IMG/VR virus record: IMGVR_UViG_3300008050_000075
Coordinates: 1-48,031 of that record
From: a virus
Length of the DNA: 48,031 nucleotides
Reading direction: 5' to 3' (one strand)
Positions 9,618 to 17,993 of the stretch are shown one piece after another (the stretch's first letter is position 1; every line of letters starts with the position of its first letter). Both the position numbers and the translations under genes were made by a program. The notes under the pieces are model-generated. The model had not been told where the DNA came from, ran no database searches, and worked only from the letters and a program-made list of their open reading frames with translations.

Positions 9618-9890
9618 ATGTGGATGGGTATTCTCAAGGCTTGGAAAGTGGAGAGCACTACGAGATTACAAAATATGATTGATGGAGTGGCTAAAGATAT
9701 GGATGTTTTTTCAGCAAGGGCATTGTTTAGCGTAACTTTTGCTAAAGCACATGAGTTGAGGAGAGAAGGTAAAATGGGTTCATTCGCACACTATGATAAG
9801 AGTGGGTTAATAGCATACCTTAAGCGTAGTGATAATTATATGATTGTAGAACGGGGCGATAATGGTAATACTTGGGGGTGGGTTGCTTGA
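9618..9890 (+). CDS. Small unknown protein with MWxxILK leader
   Basis: A 90-residue protein beginning MWMGILKAWKVE, which shares the M-W-x-x-I-L-K leader with the 2H phosphoesterase and the CCA-adding-type enzyme. The ATG at 9618 lies one base after the previous stop. A longer in-frame start at 9567 would overlap the previous gene by about 50 bases and hide the leader, so it is rejected. The rest (RALFSVTFAKAHELRREGKM and a C-terminal GNTWGWVA) matches nothing I recognise. The stop overlaps the TTG start of the following gene. Confidence 0.7.
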   Translation: MWMGILKAWKVESTTRLQNMIDGVAKDMDVFSARALFSVTFAKAHELRREGKMGSFAHYDKSGLIAYLKRSDNYMIVERGDNGNTWGWVA

Positions 9891-12800
9891 CTTTGCTCAA
9901 AGCGTATTTAATGGGTACAAATAACCCATTTGTGTTAGCCAAAGTATATTATGATGAGGTGTTGCTTAAGAGGGAGATTAACCCAATGTTTAACTTACCT
10001 GAAATTAAACTACACCTAAACCTTATTGCACAACAAGAAAGTATTGTTGAAGAAATTGATTCGGTAGTGGCTGATGTAGAAGATGATTTTAAGTATGTTA
10101 AACAAGTAAGCGAATCATTAGCAAGATTTGAGCGACCATTAAATAATACACCTTTAGAAGTGAAACTATCAAAACCCTATGAAAAAGTGATACAAATATG
10201 GGATTCTAATGCGAAAAAGTTTAGGTATGTTGAAAACCCCAAATATGATAAAAATGTGTCTGCTCCCGCCCCTAAATCTGAGGTAACGACCACGGAAAAG
10301 GATAAGAAGAATAAGGAGAAAGAAGAAAAAGAAAGAAAGGAGAAAGAGAGAAAGGAGAGAGAAAATACAACCACAGAACAGGATTTCATGGGGGGCATAC
10401 CAAGAAGGGTTATCCCCAAGAAGGTATTGTATGAGGATGAAGAAGATGAATCCCTTTTGGTTCATATAGGGACATCGGGAAAGACAGGAAAGAAAACCGT
10501 GGATGAGAATATTTTAGGGGATAAAGAGGGTATTGTGGCGGATATTATTGATTTTGAAGAAGTGCATATTAGTGATATTGAATCTTGGCATAAATTAGTA
10601 GATGAATTAGGAAAATTATTAATAAAGTATGAGGGGCAATTGAAAGAAGAAGAAAACATATTAAAACATATGAGTGAGAAACTTGAAAAAACTCTTAATA
10701 AACTTAAAGAAAAGAAGGGTATAGTTGAGTTAGAAGCATGGAAAAAATGGGCAATTACACAGTTTGAGAAACAGATAGTATCGCTTGAAGAAATTATTAG
10801 TGGTTTAGGTGATTATAGTGAAATGGTTGATATTACTGCTTTACAAGAAAAATATAAGAAAGAGATAGAAGTTGCTACTGACAAGTGGAAGCGAGGTATT
10901 AAGGCACCTTCTGGTAAGAATTGGATACAGGAATTAGGCAAACTCCAAGTAGCCCATAAAAAAGAATTAGCGGAAAAACTTAAGTCGCAGACAGGGACAC
11001 CTCTTAAGGCATATAATTTACAAGAAAAGATAAAGGAGATAAAGGGTGTAATTAAGGAATACAAGGCTAAAAAAATAGATACTGTTTCACTAACGGCTTT
11101 TATTCAAGAACATACTAGACCTTTGACGGCGGAGCAAAAAGAGAAAAGAAAGAAAGAGCGTGAGGCTGAGAATAAAAAGAGAGAGAAGGAGGGTAGACCC
11201 CTTCTACCTAAAATACACGAACACACTTCACCAAATGATGAATCAAGTAGTAGGGATAAGAAAATAAAATTTACAGATTCAAAATATTTAAGCACAATAA
11301 AAAACAAGAAGTTGAAGGAGGATTTGGAGGAATTTTTTAGTAATATAAGTGCAGAAGATAAATTGTTGTTTTCTTCTCCTAATGTTTTAGGTGGGAGGAA
11401 AGCAGATGGTTCGGATGAACCGAAAGTAACAACGGGGCAAAAATTTGCTCTTGACCCAAAGCAAAAACCTACTGCATCTTATTTCCTAAGTCATGGAGGA
11501 AAACCTGCACCCGAAGGTACAGAGGAACAAGAGGAGGCCAACCTTTCAAAATTGAAGGATATTTTTAGTAGATATAAGGGAGATAATGATAGGGAATTGA
11601 TTGAAAGGATTAAGACTTCTATTGAGCGAAGATTGTCTGTTATTCGGAGGAAAGCAGAGGAAGAAGCACAAAGGAAAGGGAAAAGAAAGGGAAGGGAACA
11701 TATTGCCCTTACTACATACACCTCATTGAAAAAAGGGTTGCAGAGTATATTAGATGATGCAAATAGAGTAACAGAATTAATTACTAGGAAAAAAATTGTT
11801 AAATTATTTAAGGGGGGTAAGAGAAAATTCACTATGAAAGATTTGGATTTTTGGGAAATTGATGAAGCGGTGGAAAATCTTAAAAAAGAAAATAAAAAAA
11901 GAGCATCTTCTGTTCTCCTAAATAAAACCATTCAAAAATTAAATGGTATAAAAATTGACTTGGAAGAAATATTGGATAGTAAAGTGAAAGACACTACTTT
12001 AAGGGAAATTGTTCGTAGAGCAATAGGTAGAAATATTGGCGGTAAATCAAAAAATGATGGTTCAAAGAGTGGAGGTTCTAAAATACAATCGCATTTGTTA
12101 AGAGAAAACAGAATAAGGCGTGATGCGGAAGGTAAGTTTATTGAACCTACTGAACCCGATGAACCCGAACCTATTGAGTTTGAAGCACCATTGAGAGAGA
12201 ATTATGGGAGTGATAGAGAATATAAAGACGCTCTCCATAAGATAAAACACGCACATAGGCTAAAACAAGAGAGGATAAAAGTTACCCATAATAAAAAAAT
12301 GAAAAAATATAAAACCCTTAAAGCAAAATATGACGATGCTATGGAAGGAGAGAAAGAATATAATAAATTAAAACAGATGGTCGGTTCTATCAAGGGCAAA
12401 GAAGGAGGGAAGAAGTTTTCCGATGAGTGGCTCAAAATAAACCATGATGTGCTGAAGAAATATGTAGGGGTTATCCCTGCTGATGAGAAGCGTAAGGTTC
12501 TTGAAATTATTAATAAAGGACATAAACTATATGCCAAGATAAATGTTAAGAGTAAAGATAAACTTACGCCCTATAATGAATTAAACCCATTACAACAAAG
12601 AGTAAGGCAATATTTCTTGGCGAAGAAATTAAAGTCGGAGAATGAAACTTCCTCAGAAGATTTGGCCGTATCTATTGAGGCTTTAATTGAAACAAACGCC
12701 GAAGATACTTCGGAGTGGATTAACCCTTTAACTGCCCAAAAAGAGAAAGTTAGTAGTAGAGAAAAGGCTACACTTATTGGGTTTTTAGGAAGTGGTCTTG

Positions 12801-13075
12801 AGTTCAAATCACCAATAGAGAAGAATAGATTGGCTTTTATTGCCGCTTTTGATGATGAAACGGCTTCCGATGTGCACCTTATGAAAGTGTGGAAAAAAAC
12901 TATTAAAAGACCTAAGAAGAAGAAAATTCTACCAATTGCTGGTAAGAGTAATTTGGGTGAAGTGCTTGATTATGAAGGGCGCACACTTGGAGATTCTTTA
13001 GAAGATAAGAAAACTGTTACAGACGAGAAGTATGTTTCGGATGATGAATATGGTGCGAACCCCGATGGGGAATAA
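9887..13075 (+). CDS. Very large charged coiled-coil protein
   Basis: A 1062-residue protein dominated by Lys and Glu, with long stretches of predicted coiled coil and polyampholyte, for example the KEREKERKERE-type segment near residue 150. I see no enzymatic motif or membrane segment. The TTG at 9887 is chosen because it overlaps the preceding TGA as TTGA and follows a GGGGGTGGG run; it gives an N-terminus MTLLKAYLMGTNNPF. Its place between portal and scaffold genes suggests an internal head or core protein, possibly ejected with DNA, but this is inference from position and composition only. Confidence 0.75.
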   Translation: MTLLKAYLMGTNNPFVLAKVYYDEVLLKREINPMFNLPEIKLHLNLIAQQESIVEEIDSVVADVEDDFKYVKQVSESLARFERPLNNTPLEVKLSKPYEKVIQIWDSNAKKFRYVENPKYDKNVSAPAPKSEVTTTEKDKKNKEKEEKERKEKERKERENTTTEQDFMGGIPRRVIPKKVLYEDEEDESLLVHIGTSGKTGKKTVDENILGDKEGIVADIIDFEEVHISDIESWHKLVDELGKLLIKYEGQLKEEENILKHMSEKLEKTLNKLKEKKGIVELEAWKKWAITQFEKQIVSLEEIISGLGDYSEMVDITALQEKYKKEIEVATDKWKRGIKAPSGKNWIQELGKLQVAHKKELAEKLKSQTGTPLKAYNLQEKIKEIKGVIKEYKAKKIDTVSLTAFIQEHTRPLTAEQKEKRKKEREAENKKREKEGRPLLPKIHEHTSPNDESSSRDKKIKFTDSKYLSTIKNKKLKEDLEEFFSNISAEDKLLFSSPNVLGGRKADGSDEPKVTTGQKFALDPKQKPTASYFLSHGGKPAPEGTEEQEEANLSKLKDIFSRYKGDNDRELIERIKTSIERRLSVIRRKAEEEAQRKGKRKGREHIALTTYTSLKKGLQSILDDANRVTELITRKKIVKLFKGGKRKFTMKDLDFWEIDEAVENLKKENKKRASSVLLNKTIQKLNGIKIDLEEILDSKVKDTTLREIVRRAIGRNIGGKSKNDGSKSGGSKIQSHLLRENRIRRDAEGKFIEPTEPDEPEPIEFEAPLRENYGSDREYKDALHKIKHAHRLKQERIKVTHNKKMKKYKTLKAKYDDAMEGEKEYNKLKQMVGSIKGKEGGKKFSDEWLKINHDVLKKYVGVIPADEKRKVLEIINKGHKLYAKINVKSKDKLTPYNELNPLQQRVRQYFLAKKLKSENETSSEDLAVSIEALIETNAEDTSEWINPLTAQKEKVSSREKATLIGFLGSGLEFKSPIEKNRLAFIAAFDDETASDVHLMKVWKKTIKRPKKKKILPIAGKSNLGEVLDYEGRTLGDSLEDKKTVTDEKYVSDDEYGANPDGE

Positions 13076-13096
13076 ATATTGAAGTGGTGAATAATA

Positions 13097-13432
13097 ATGA
13101 CTTGGGAAAATATTTTGAGAAAAGAGAATAGTGCTATTCTTGATACTTTAGATGAAAAACAGAAGAAAAAGTTAAAGAAAACTTTACAGTCGGCTGAACC
13201 AACGGAGTATTTCGGGCAAGACTTTACCAAGTTGGGGGAGTTAGTAGATATGCTTAAAGAGTTAGATTTAATTAAGGCAGATAAAAGATTAACTAAGAAA
13301 GTAAAGACTTTTAGTGAGAAGAATGTTGATGTAATTGCTACTGCGGCTAAATTAAGAAAAACATATGAGGAATTATATAGACAAATTAGACAAATAATAT
13401 ATCCTAAAAACAAGGGGTTGAACAAAGAATGA
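13097..13432 (+). CDS. Small helical protein with MTWENILR leader
   Basis: A 111-residue, Lys-rich, all-helical protein beginning MTWENILRKENSAIL. The leader matches the M-x-W/x-x-N-I-L-K/R start of three other genes and shares the W-E-N/D-I/L core with C-terminal tails of other proteins here. The remainder resembles no family I know. The ribosome binding site is GGTGAATAATA. It overlaps the next gene by ATGA. Confidence 0.72.
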   Translation: MTWENILRKENSAILDTLDEKQKKKLKKTLQSAEPTEYFGQDFTKLGELVDMLKELDLIKADKRLTKKVKTFSEKNVDVIATAAKLRKTYEELYRQIRQIIYPKNKGLNKE

Positions 13433-13668
13433 CAGTAAATGAAGAAGTAATAACATTAATTAAAATGTTAATGGAAAAGATTGAAAAATTAGAAAAGAAT
13501 GTGTACGATGGCGACAATATATTAGTTAAGTCGGGGATGGTTAAAGTTAATGGCCCTGTGCCTTCAATAAGCCATACTGCTGACGGTTTGCCTGATTCTA
13601 ATGCGATAGCAAAAATGAGTTGGGAAGATATTAATAACATGGTAGCACAAATGGAGGGGAGAGCATGA
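13429..13668 (+). CDS. Small protein ending in KMSWEDI tail
   Basis: A 79-residue protein. An N-terminal helix (about 1-24) is followed by a short linker and the C-terminal segment KMSWEDINNMVAQMEGRA. That tail matches the end of the CCA-adding-type enzyme (KMSWEDLLWR) and the end of the protease-scaffold (KMDWSDIHSTLDKLTGGI). Serine is coded AGT here and TCA in the CCA-type gene, so the peptide is conserved independently of the DNA. Function unknown; it could be a scaffold accessory or packaged protein. Confidence 0.7.
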   Translation: MTVNEEVITLIKMLMEKIEKLEKNVYDGDNILVKSGMVKVNGPVPSISHTADGLPDSNAIAKMSWEDINNMVAQMEGRA

Positions 13669-13991
13669 ATGTGGAAGAAATTATGAAAAAATTAAAGGAA
13701 ATTAAAGTGGCCGAATATAATAATGTTACTAGTGGTGAAGAAAAAAGCCCTATCCAAGTGGCTGATAAAGATAGATTACCCAATGATGATGATTTAGCAG
13801 GTAAGGAAATAAAACCCGAAAATAAAAAGGGAGAAAAGATAAAGGACAGAGGGTCAATGAGTAGGACAACCCCAATGGATGGAACAAGTGAGTGGAATAA
13901 AGATAAGAAAGATTATCTTTTTGATGCTACGGTAAAACACATCACCATTGAATCATTACAGAATCAATTGGATGATGTATTAAAAGAGTAG
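13665..13991 (+). CDS. Small charged protein of unknown function
   Basis: A 108-residue protein with an N-terminal helix (EEIMKKLKEIKVAEY), a hydrophilic disordered-looking middle and a C-terminal helix (TIESLQNQLDDVLKE). The ATG overlaps the previous stop, with GGGGAGAG upstream. It is the last of three short genes between the coiled-coil protein and the ligase. No function is suggested by the sequence. Confidence 0.65.
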   Translation: MNVEEIMKKLKEIKVAEYNNVTSGEEKSPIQVADKDRLPNDDDLAGKEIKPENKKGEKIKDRGSMSRTTPMDGTSEWNKDKKDYLFDATVKHITIESLQNQLDDVLKE

Positions 13992-14001
13992 GTGGTTTCA
14001 T

Positions 14002-16509
14002 TTGCCCCTTTCTGGTATTTTTGAAAAAGATGTTTCTGTTTTGTCAAGACAGATTGAGCGTCTATTTGAAGGTGTTAGGGTTGATTATCTTTCAGCAAGA
14101 GAAAACCCTACATCTTATAGTAAAGATTGGGGTAAAAGGGTAGAGAAAGTTAGAGAAGCCTATAATGATATAGATGATTTGGCTAGAGTATTACAAGACA
14201 CTATTACTGAAAAGGATTTAGAGTCGGATGATGTTAAAAACCCCGAATCTAATTCTGCGAGGAATGTTTATGGTGCAATAAAAACATTAAGGTTTGACAG
14301 TAAGTATATCAAAGACCCCTTTAGAAAAAAGTTTAAGGAAGAAACATTTGAGAAACTGATGGCGGATAAAAACCTATTGGCTACCTTTATACATTGGGCT
14401 ACAAGAACGGATGAACGGGCTCTACCCAATGAGTCTTGGGAAAACTTATTGCCTAAAGGTGATGTTATTACGGATGGATATAGGGGTTTAGACCTACATT
14501 TAGATGATATTGGGTCATATTTCATTGAACATTATGGGGAAGGTAAGGACACTAAGATGGTTAAACCTAAAATAAAGGGGGCTATATCCCTCTTGAAAGA
14601 AACCTTTACTGCTTCACATGGGGAAGATGGGTGGAGAAAATTAGCGGATATTTCTAAGGCTGAAAAAAAAGCAAGCATGGATTTTATAGTGCCTAATAAA
14701 CCAATGTATCGTATTTTCAACATTGATGACATTAAAGAATTAAAGGGGTTTACGGGTGAATGGGTAGTGCAGGAGAAATACGATGGTATGCGTGTTCAAT
14801 TACATAAAATAGGTGATACTGTTACTGTTTTCTCATATAATAATAAAGATATTACCGATAAATGTGAAGAAGCAGTTAAAATACTAAAGGATAAGAAGTT
14901 TGGTGAATGTATTTTAGATGGTGAATTAATGTTGTTTGATGGTGAAAAGCCTCTATCAAGGGCTAAAGCAATAGCAAGGGTGTTCAAGGATGCGAATAAA
15001 GATATGACTATTAAGATACATGTGTTTGATATAATGAGGCACAATGATAGAGAATTGATGGAGGTTGATTTGGAAGAAAGATTACAAATACTTATGCAAA
15101 ACTACACTCCACATTCACATGATTTTTTGGCTTTCCCGTCTAAACAAGATACAAGGATTGCTCATTCATTGGAAGAAATAGAGGGTTATGCTAAGGAAAT
15201 TATGGAAATACCTACTTCGGAGGGGGTAGTAATAAAGGATTTAACTTCTACTTATTTTGTTGGTACTAAGAAAAACCCAAAGTGGATTAAGTGGAAGAAG
15301 TTTGTTGATTTAGATTTAATGGTTATAGATAAAAAAGAAACTGCTTCTAACTTGAAGTCTTATACTTTAGGTGCAGGGCCATTAAGTATTGAAGAATCAC
15401 GAAAATTAGAACATAAAAAGGTTAATGACCGTTATTATCTAAATGTAGGTAAGGCACTTAATACTAAGGTGGATGTAGAAATAGGTTCAATAGTAAGGGT
15501 AAAGGTGGATGAAGTTAAAAAGAATAAGAAGGGGCAAATTAGGGTATTTTCGGCTAAGGTGATTGAGATTCCCGAAGTGGAAAGCCCCGATAAAATAATA
15601 ACTTTAGAATTATTAGCGGGTGAAAAAGAAGCCATACAATATAAGGTGAAGGCGTTAGAAAAAGGTTATACTGTTAGTGATGATTCTCATGGTGAAGTGG
15701 GGGTTATATTAAAGTCGGAGTATAAGGGATTTACAATATATGGTTTTGAAGAAGATAATTTAATGGCTAAGAATGCTTTATTAGATATTGATATTTGGAA
15801 GGAACAGATAGATAGTATAATGAAAGAAAAGAAAGGCTACCTAAGAGTTTTTATTAAAAACATTATACAACAGGAGAGTAATAATAAATTACCTTTGGCT
15901 AAAATACTTGATAGTATAGAGAGAAATGACAAGGCTAATGCTATTTATCAAGAAGTATTTGATGGTAGTAGTAAAAAATTATCACAGTATTTAACTAACC
16001 AAGCAGAAGAAATATCATTTGAGGGACAACACACTTATTCGGCTAATGAAGAAATAATTGAGAAAGGAGAATATAAAACCCCCGATGAATATAGAGATGG
16101 TAAGTTCAAACTATACAAAAGAGAAGATGAGAACCTTTCTTTGACTTTTCTTCTTAATAATGAGAAATTAGGTTGGGAAATTAAAATAGAAGAAGATGAT
16201 AATATTTTTGATTTGTTTGGTAAGGCGGGTAGATACCCTGCTAAGGTACAATCTACTGTATCAAAAGAAAAGTTGGTAGATGAGGGCGACATTACTTTAG
16301 GTGTACAAAGAGAGGGGTATCATGAATATTTTTTGAAAGGGGAGAAATTTGAAACTAAACTCCATTTGAGGGTAGTGCCCATAGGAGGAGAAGATAAATG
16401 GTTAGCCTTTACTTCTTTTGTTAATGAGCCTGTTAATCCTAAAAGTGATGAAGGAAAATGGGATTTTAGAAAAGGTAAATACGCTCAATTATCCTTTGAA
16501 AACCTATAA
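14002..16509 (+). CDS. ATP-dependent DNA ligase with extra C-terminal domain
   Basis: An 835-residue ligase that seals nicks in DNA. Motif I is EKYDGMR with adenylated Lys259, followed by ILDGELMLFD (motif III), SEGVVIKD (motif IV) and WIKWKK (motif V), then an OB-fold with GSIVRVKVDEV. After the OB-fold come about 280 further residues. Their end (YFLKGEKFETKLHLRVVP, then WLAF) resembles the closing strands of the LigD 3'-phosphoesterase domain, but the usual catalytic His pattern is not evident. Residues 144-150 contain ESWENLL, akin to the proposed targeting peptide. The start is TTG at 14002 after GGTGGT, with no better ATG upstream. It lies in the morphogenesis block, away from the replication genes. 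Confidence 0.92.
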   Translation: MPLSGIFEKDVSVLSRQIERLFEGVRVDYLSARENPTSYSKDWGKRVEKVREAYNDIDDLARVLQDTITEKDLESDDVKNPESNSARNVYGAIKTLRFDSKYIKDPFRKKFKEETFEKLMADKNLLATFIHWATRTDERALPNESWENLLPKGDVITDGYRGLDLHLDDIGSYFIEHYGEGKDTKMVKPKIKGAISLLKETFTASHGEDGWRKLADISKAEKKASMDFIVPNKPMYRIFNIDDIKELKGFTGEWVVQEKYDGMRVQLHKIGDTVTVFSYNNKDITDKCEEAVKILKDKKFGECILDGELMLFDGEKPLSRAKAIARVFKDANKDMTIKIHVFDIMRHNDRELMEVDLEERLQILMQNYTPHSHDFLAFPSKQDTRIAHSLEEIEGYAKEIMEIPTSEGVVIKDLTSTYFVGTKKNPKWIKWKKFVDLDLMVIDKKETASNLKSYTLGAGPLSIEESRKLEHKKVNDRYYLNVGKALNTKVDVEIGSIVRVKVDEVKKNKKGQIRVFSAKVIEIPEVESPDKIITLELLAGEKEAIQYKVKALEKGYTVSDDSHGEVGVILKSEYKGFTIYGFEEDNLMAKNALLDIDIWKEQIDSIMKEKKGYLRVFIKNIIQQESNNKLPLAKILDSIERNDKANAIYQEVFDGSSKKLSQYLTNQAEEISFEGQHTYSANEEIIEKGEYKTPDEYRDGKFKLYKREDENLSLTFLLNNEKLGWEIKIEEDDNIFDLFGKAGRYPAKVQSTVSKEKLVDEGDITLGVQREGYHEYFLKGEKFETKLHLRVVPIGGEDKWLAFTSFVNEPVNPKSDEGKWDFRKGKYAQLSFENL

Positions 16510-16520
16510 ATCATGATTTC

Positions 16521-16530
16521 TTTTATATAG
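16521..16530 (+). promoter_or_regulatory. Candidate archaeal TATA box before the protease-capsid genes
   Basis: TTTTATATAG lies in one of the few gaps of the + strand block, about 25-30 nt before the protease-scaffold ATG. At the usual archaeal spacing transcription would begin almost at the start codon, yet an AGAGG site also precedes the ATG, so either a near-leaderless transcript or readthrough from upstream may be used. Confidence 0.45.
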
Positions 16531-16553
16531 TCATCGTGGTTTAAGAGGTTTTA

Positions 16554-17960
16554 ATGGCGATAGGAGCAACCTTGATTCGGCCCTTTACAGGCACTAATCA
16601 TTTTGCAGACTTTACTATCCTTAAATCGGATAATTTACATATTGCTGGTTATGCCTCTATTGAAATGGTAGATAAACAAAACGATTTAATTACTCTTAAT
16701 GCTCTTGGGGATGCAGTAAAGAAGTTTATGAATGTCCCTCGGTATAGAAATGTTATGTCTAACCATTCTAATGTTCAAGTTGGAGAAGTGGTTAAAGAAC
16801 ATAGGGATTCATCGGGTAAGATATGGAAAACCGAAGTAGATGATGTAGGTTTCTTTGTGGTTATTAAACTGCGAGATGATATAGAAAAGGCTAAAGAGGT
16901 TTCAAGGAGTATTAGAAATGGAGGGTTGCGTTCTTTTAGTATTGGAGGACAAGCAATTCATAAGAAGAAAAAAACCCATGAAGATTTGGGTGATTATAAT
17001 GAAATTAGTAAATTAGAATTACATGAAGTTACCATTTGCGAAAAGGGTATTAACGCTGAGGCAAAATTTGATATTCTCAAACAAGAGAAAGGTGAAACTA
17101 TGAATATAGACAACGCATTACAAGAGATTAATACATTAATTAAACAAATAGAAAACGACAGAGTAGAGAAAACGGCCCTTCCTAATAACTTGGAAGATAT
17201 GTTAGGAGGTAAAACACCAACGGTAGATTCAATTAATGCTGAATTGGCCTCAGTAATGGGGGGCGAAATAGCATGGGGTGAAGCCCAAAGGGTGGTTGAG
17301 AGAGCAGGTATTTCTCAAGAAGATTTCAAACAAATGGCCGCAGAGCACGATTTAGTAGTAAAAAATGAAGGTGAAAATATGACAGAAGAATTGTTAGACA
17401 CAGAAGGCGAAGGCGAGGACATGGAATATATGTCTGCTGGTGAAGGAACGAATGAAGAAGAAGTTGGAAAGACAGATTTAGCCTATGGTGCGGAAAATCC
17501 TGATGAAACGGGTGAAGTAATTCACGATGGTACGCCAAGAAGTAAGCATCCGCAAATTAATGTGAGTGAAAATACAGTAACCGTAAAGGCATACGATGGT
17601 GATACTCCGTCTTTGAATCTAAGCGAAGAAAATTTAGAAAAGGCTTATTCTCAATTTAAGGCTGAACAGATGGAAAAAATGGCTTATCAAGACATTAAAT
17701 CTACCTTTGAAACTCGCCTTGAAAAAGAATTGAGTGTTAAGAAGGCTCGCCAATCTAAAGAGTCTTATGATGCTCAGTTGGAAGTTAACGAATTGAAGAA
17801 ACAATTTAGCGAATTACTTTCCGCAATTAAAGACGACAAAGAAACAGTAATTATGAAGCAACAACAAGTGGCTTCCCAATTACCTACTTTTGATGATATT
17901 TCTAAAATGGATTGGAGCGACATTCATTCCACTTTGGATAAATTAACGGGAGGCATTTAA
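16554..17960 (+). CDS. Prohead serine protease fused to scaffold
   Basis: A 468-residue protein. The first 180 residues match the S78-type prohead protease pattern: GYASIEMVDKQNDLI, His71 in SNHSNVQVGEV, Ser129 in LRSFSIGG, and LELHEVTICEKGINAEA. It would cleave scaffold and capsid N-termini after procapsid assembly. From about residue 185 the protein is acidic and helical, as in scaffolds, with a coiled coil near 360-440. It ends KMDWSDIHSTLDKLTGGI, matching tails on two other proteins here. Scaffold C-termini often bind the capsid protein, which makes this shared ending informative. The major capsid gene follows. Confidence 0.9.
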   Translation: MAIGATLIRPFTGTNHFADFTILKSDNLHIAGYASIEMVDKQNDLITLNALGDAVKKFMNVPRYRNVMSNHSNVQVGEVVKEHRDSSGKIWKTEVDDVGFFVVIKLRDDIEKAKEVSRSIRNGGLRSFSIGGQAIHKKKKTHEDLGDYNEISKLELHEVTICEKGINAEAKFDILKQEKGETMNIDNALQEINTLIKQIENDRVEKTALPNNLEDMLGGKTPTVDSINAELASVMGGEIAWGEAQRVVERAGISQEDFKQMAAEHDLVVKNEGENMTEELLDTEGEGEDMEYMSAGEGTNEEEVGKTDLAYGAENPDETGEVIHDGTPRSKHPQINVSENTVTVKAYDGDTPSLNLSEENLEKAYSQFKAEQMEKMAYQDIKSTFETRLEKELSVKKARQSKESYDAQLEVNELKKQFSELLSAIKDDKETVIMKQQQVASQLPTFDDISKMDWSDIHSTLDKLTGGI

Positions 17961-17993
17961 GTTTCCTTTGGGAATTAAATAGAGGTGAAAATT

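Noticed and set aside
10169-10465. A hydrophobic - strand frame with apparent membrane segments
   Set aside because: Leu/Phe/Ser content arises from the complement of Lys/Glu codons of the coiled-coil gene.
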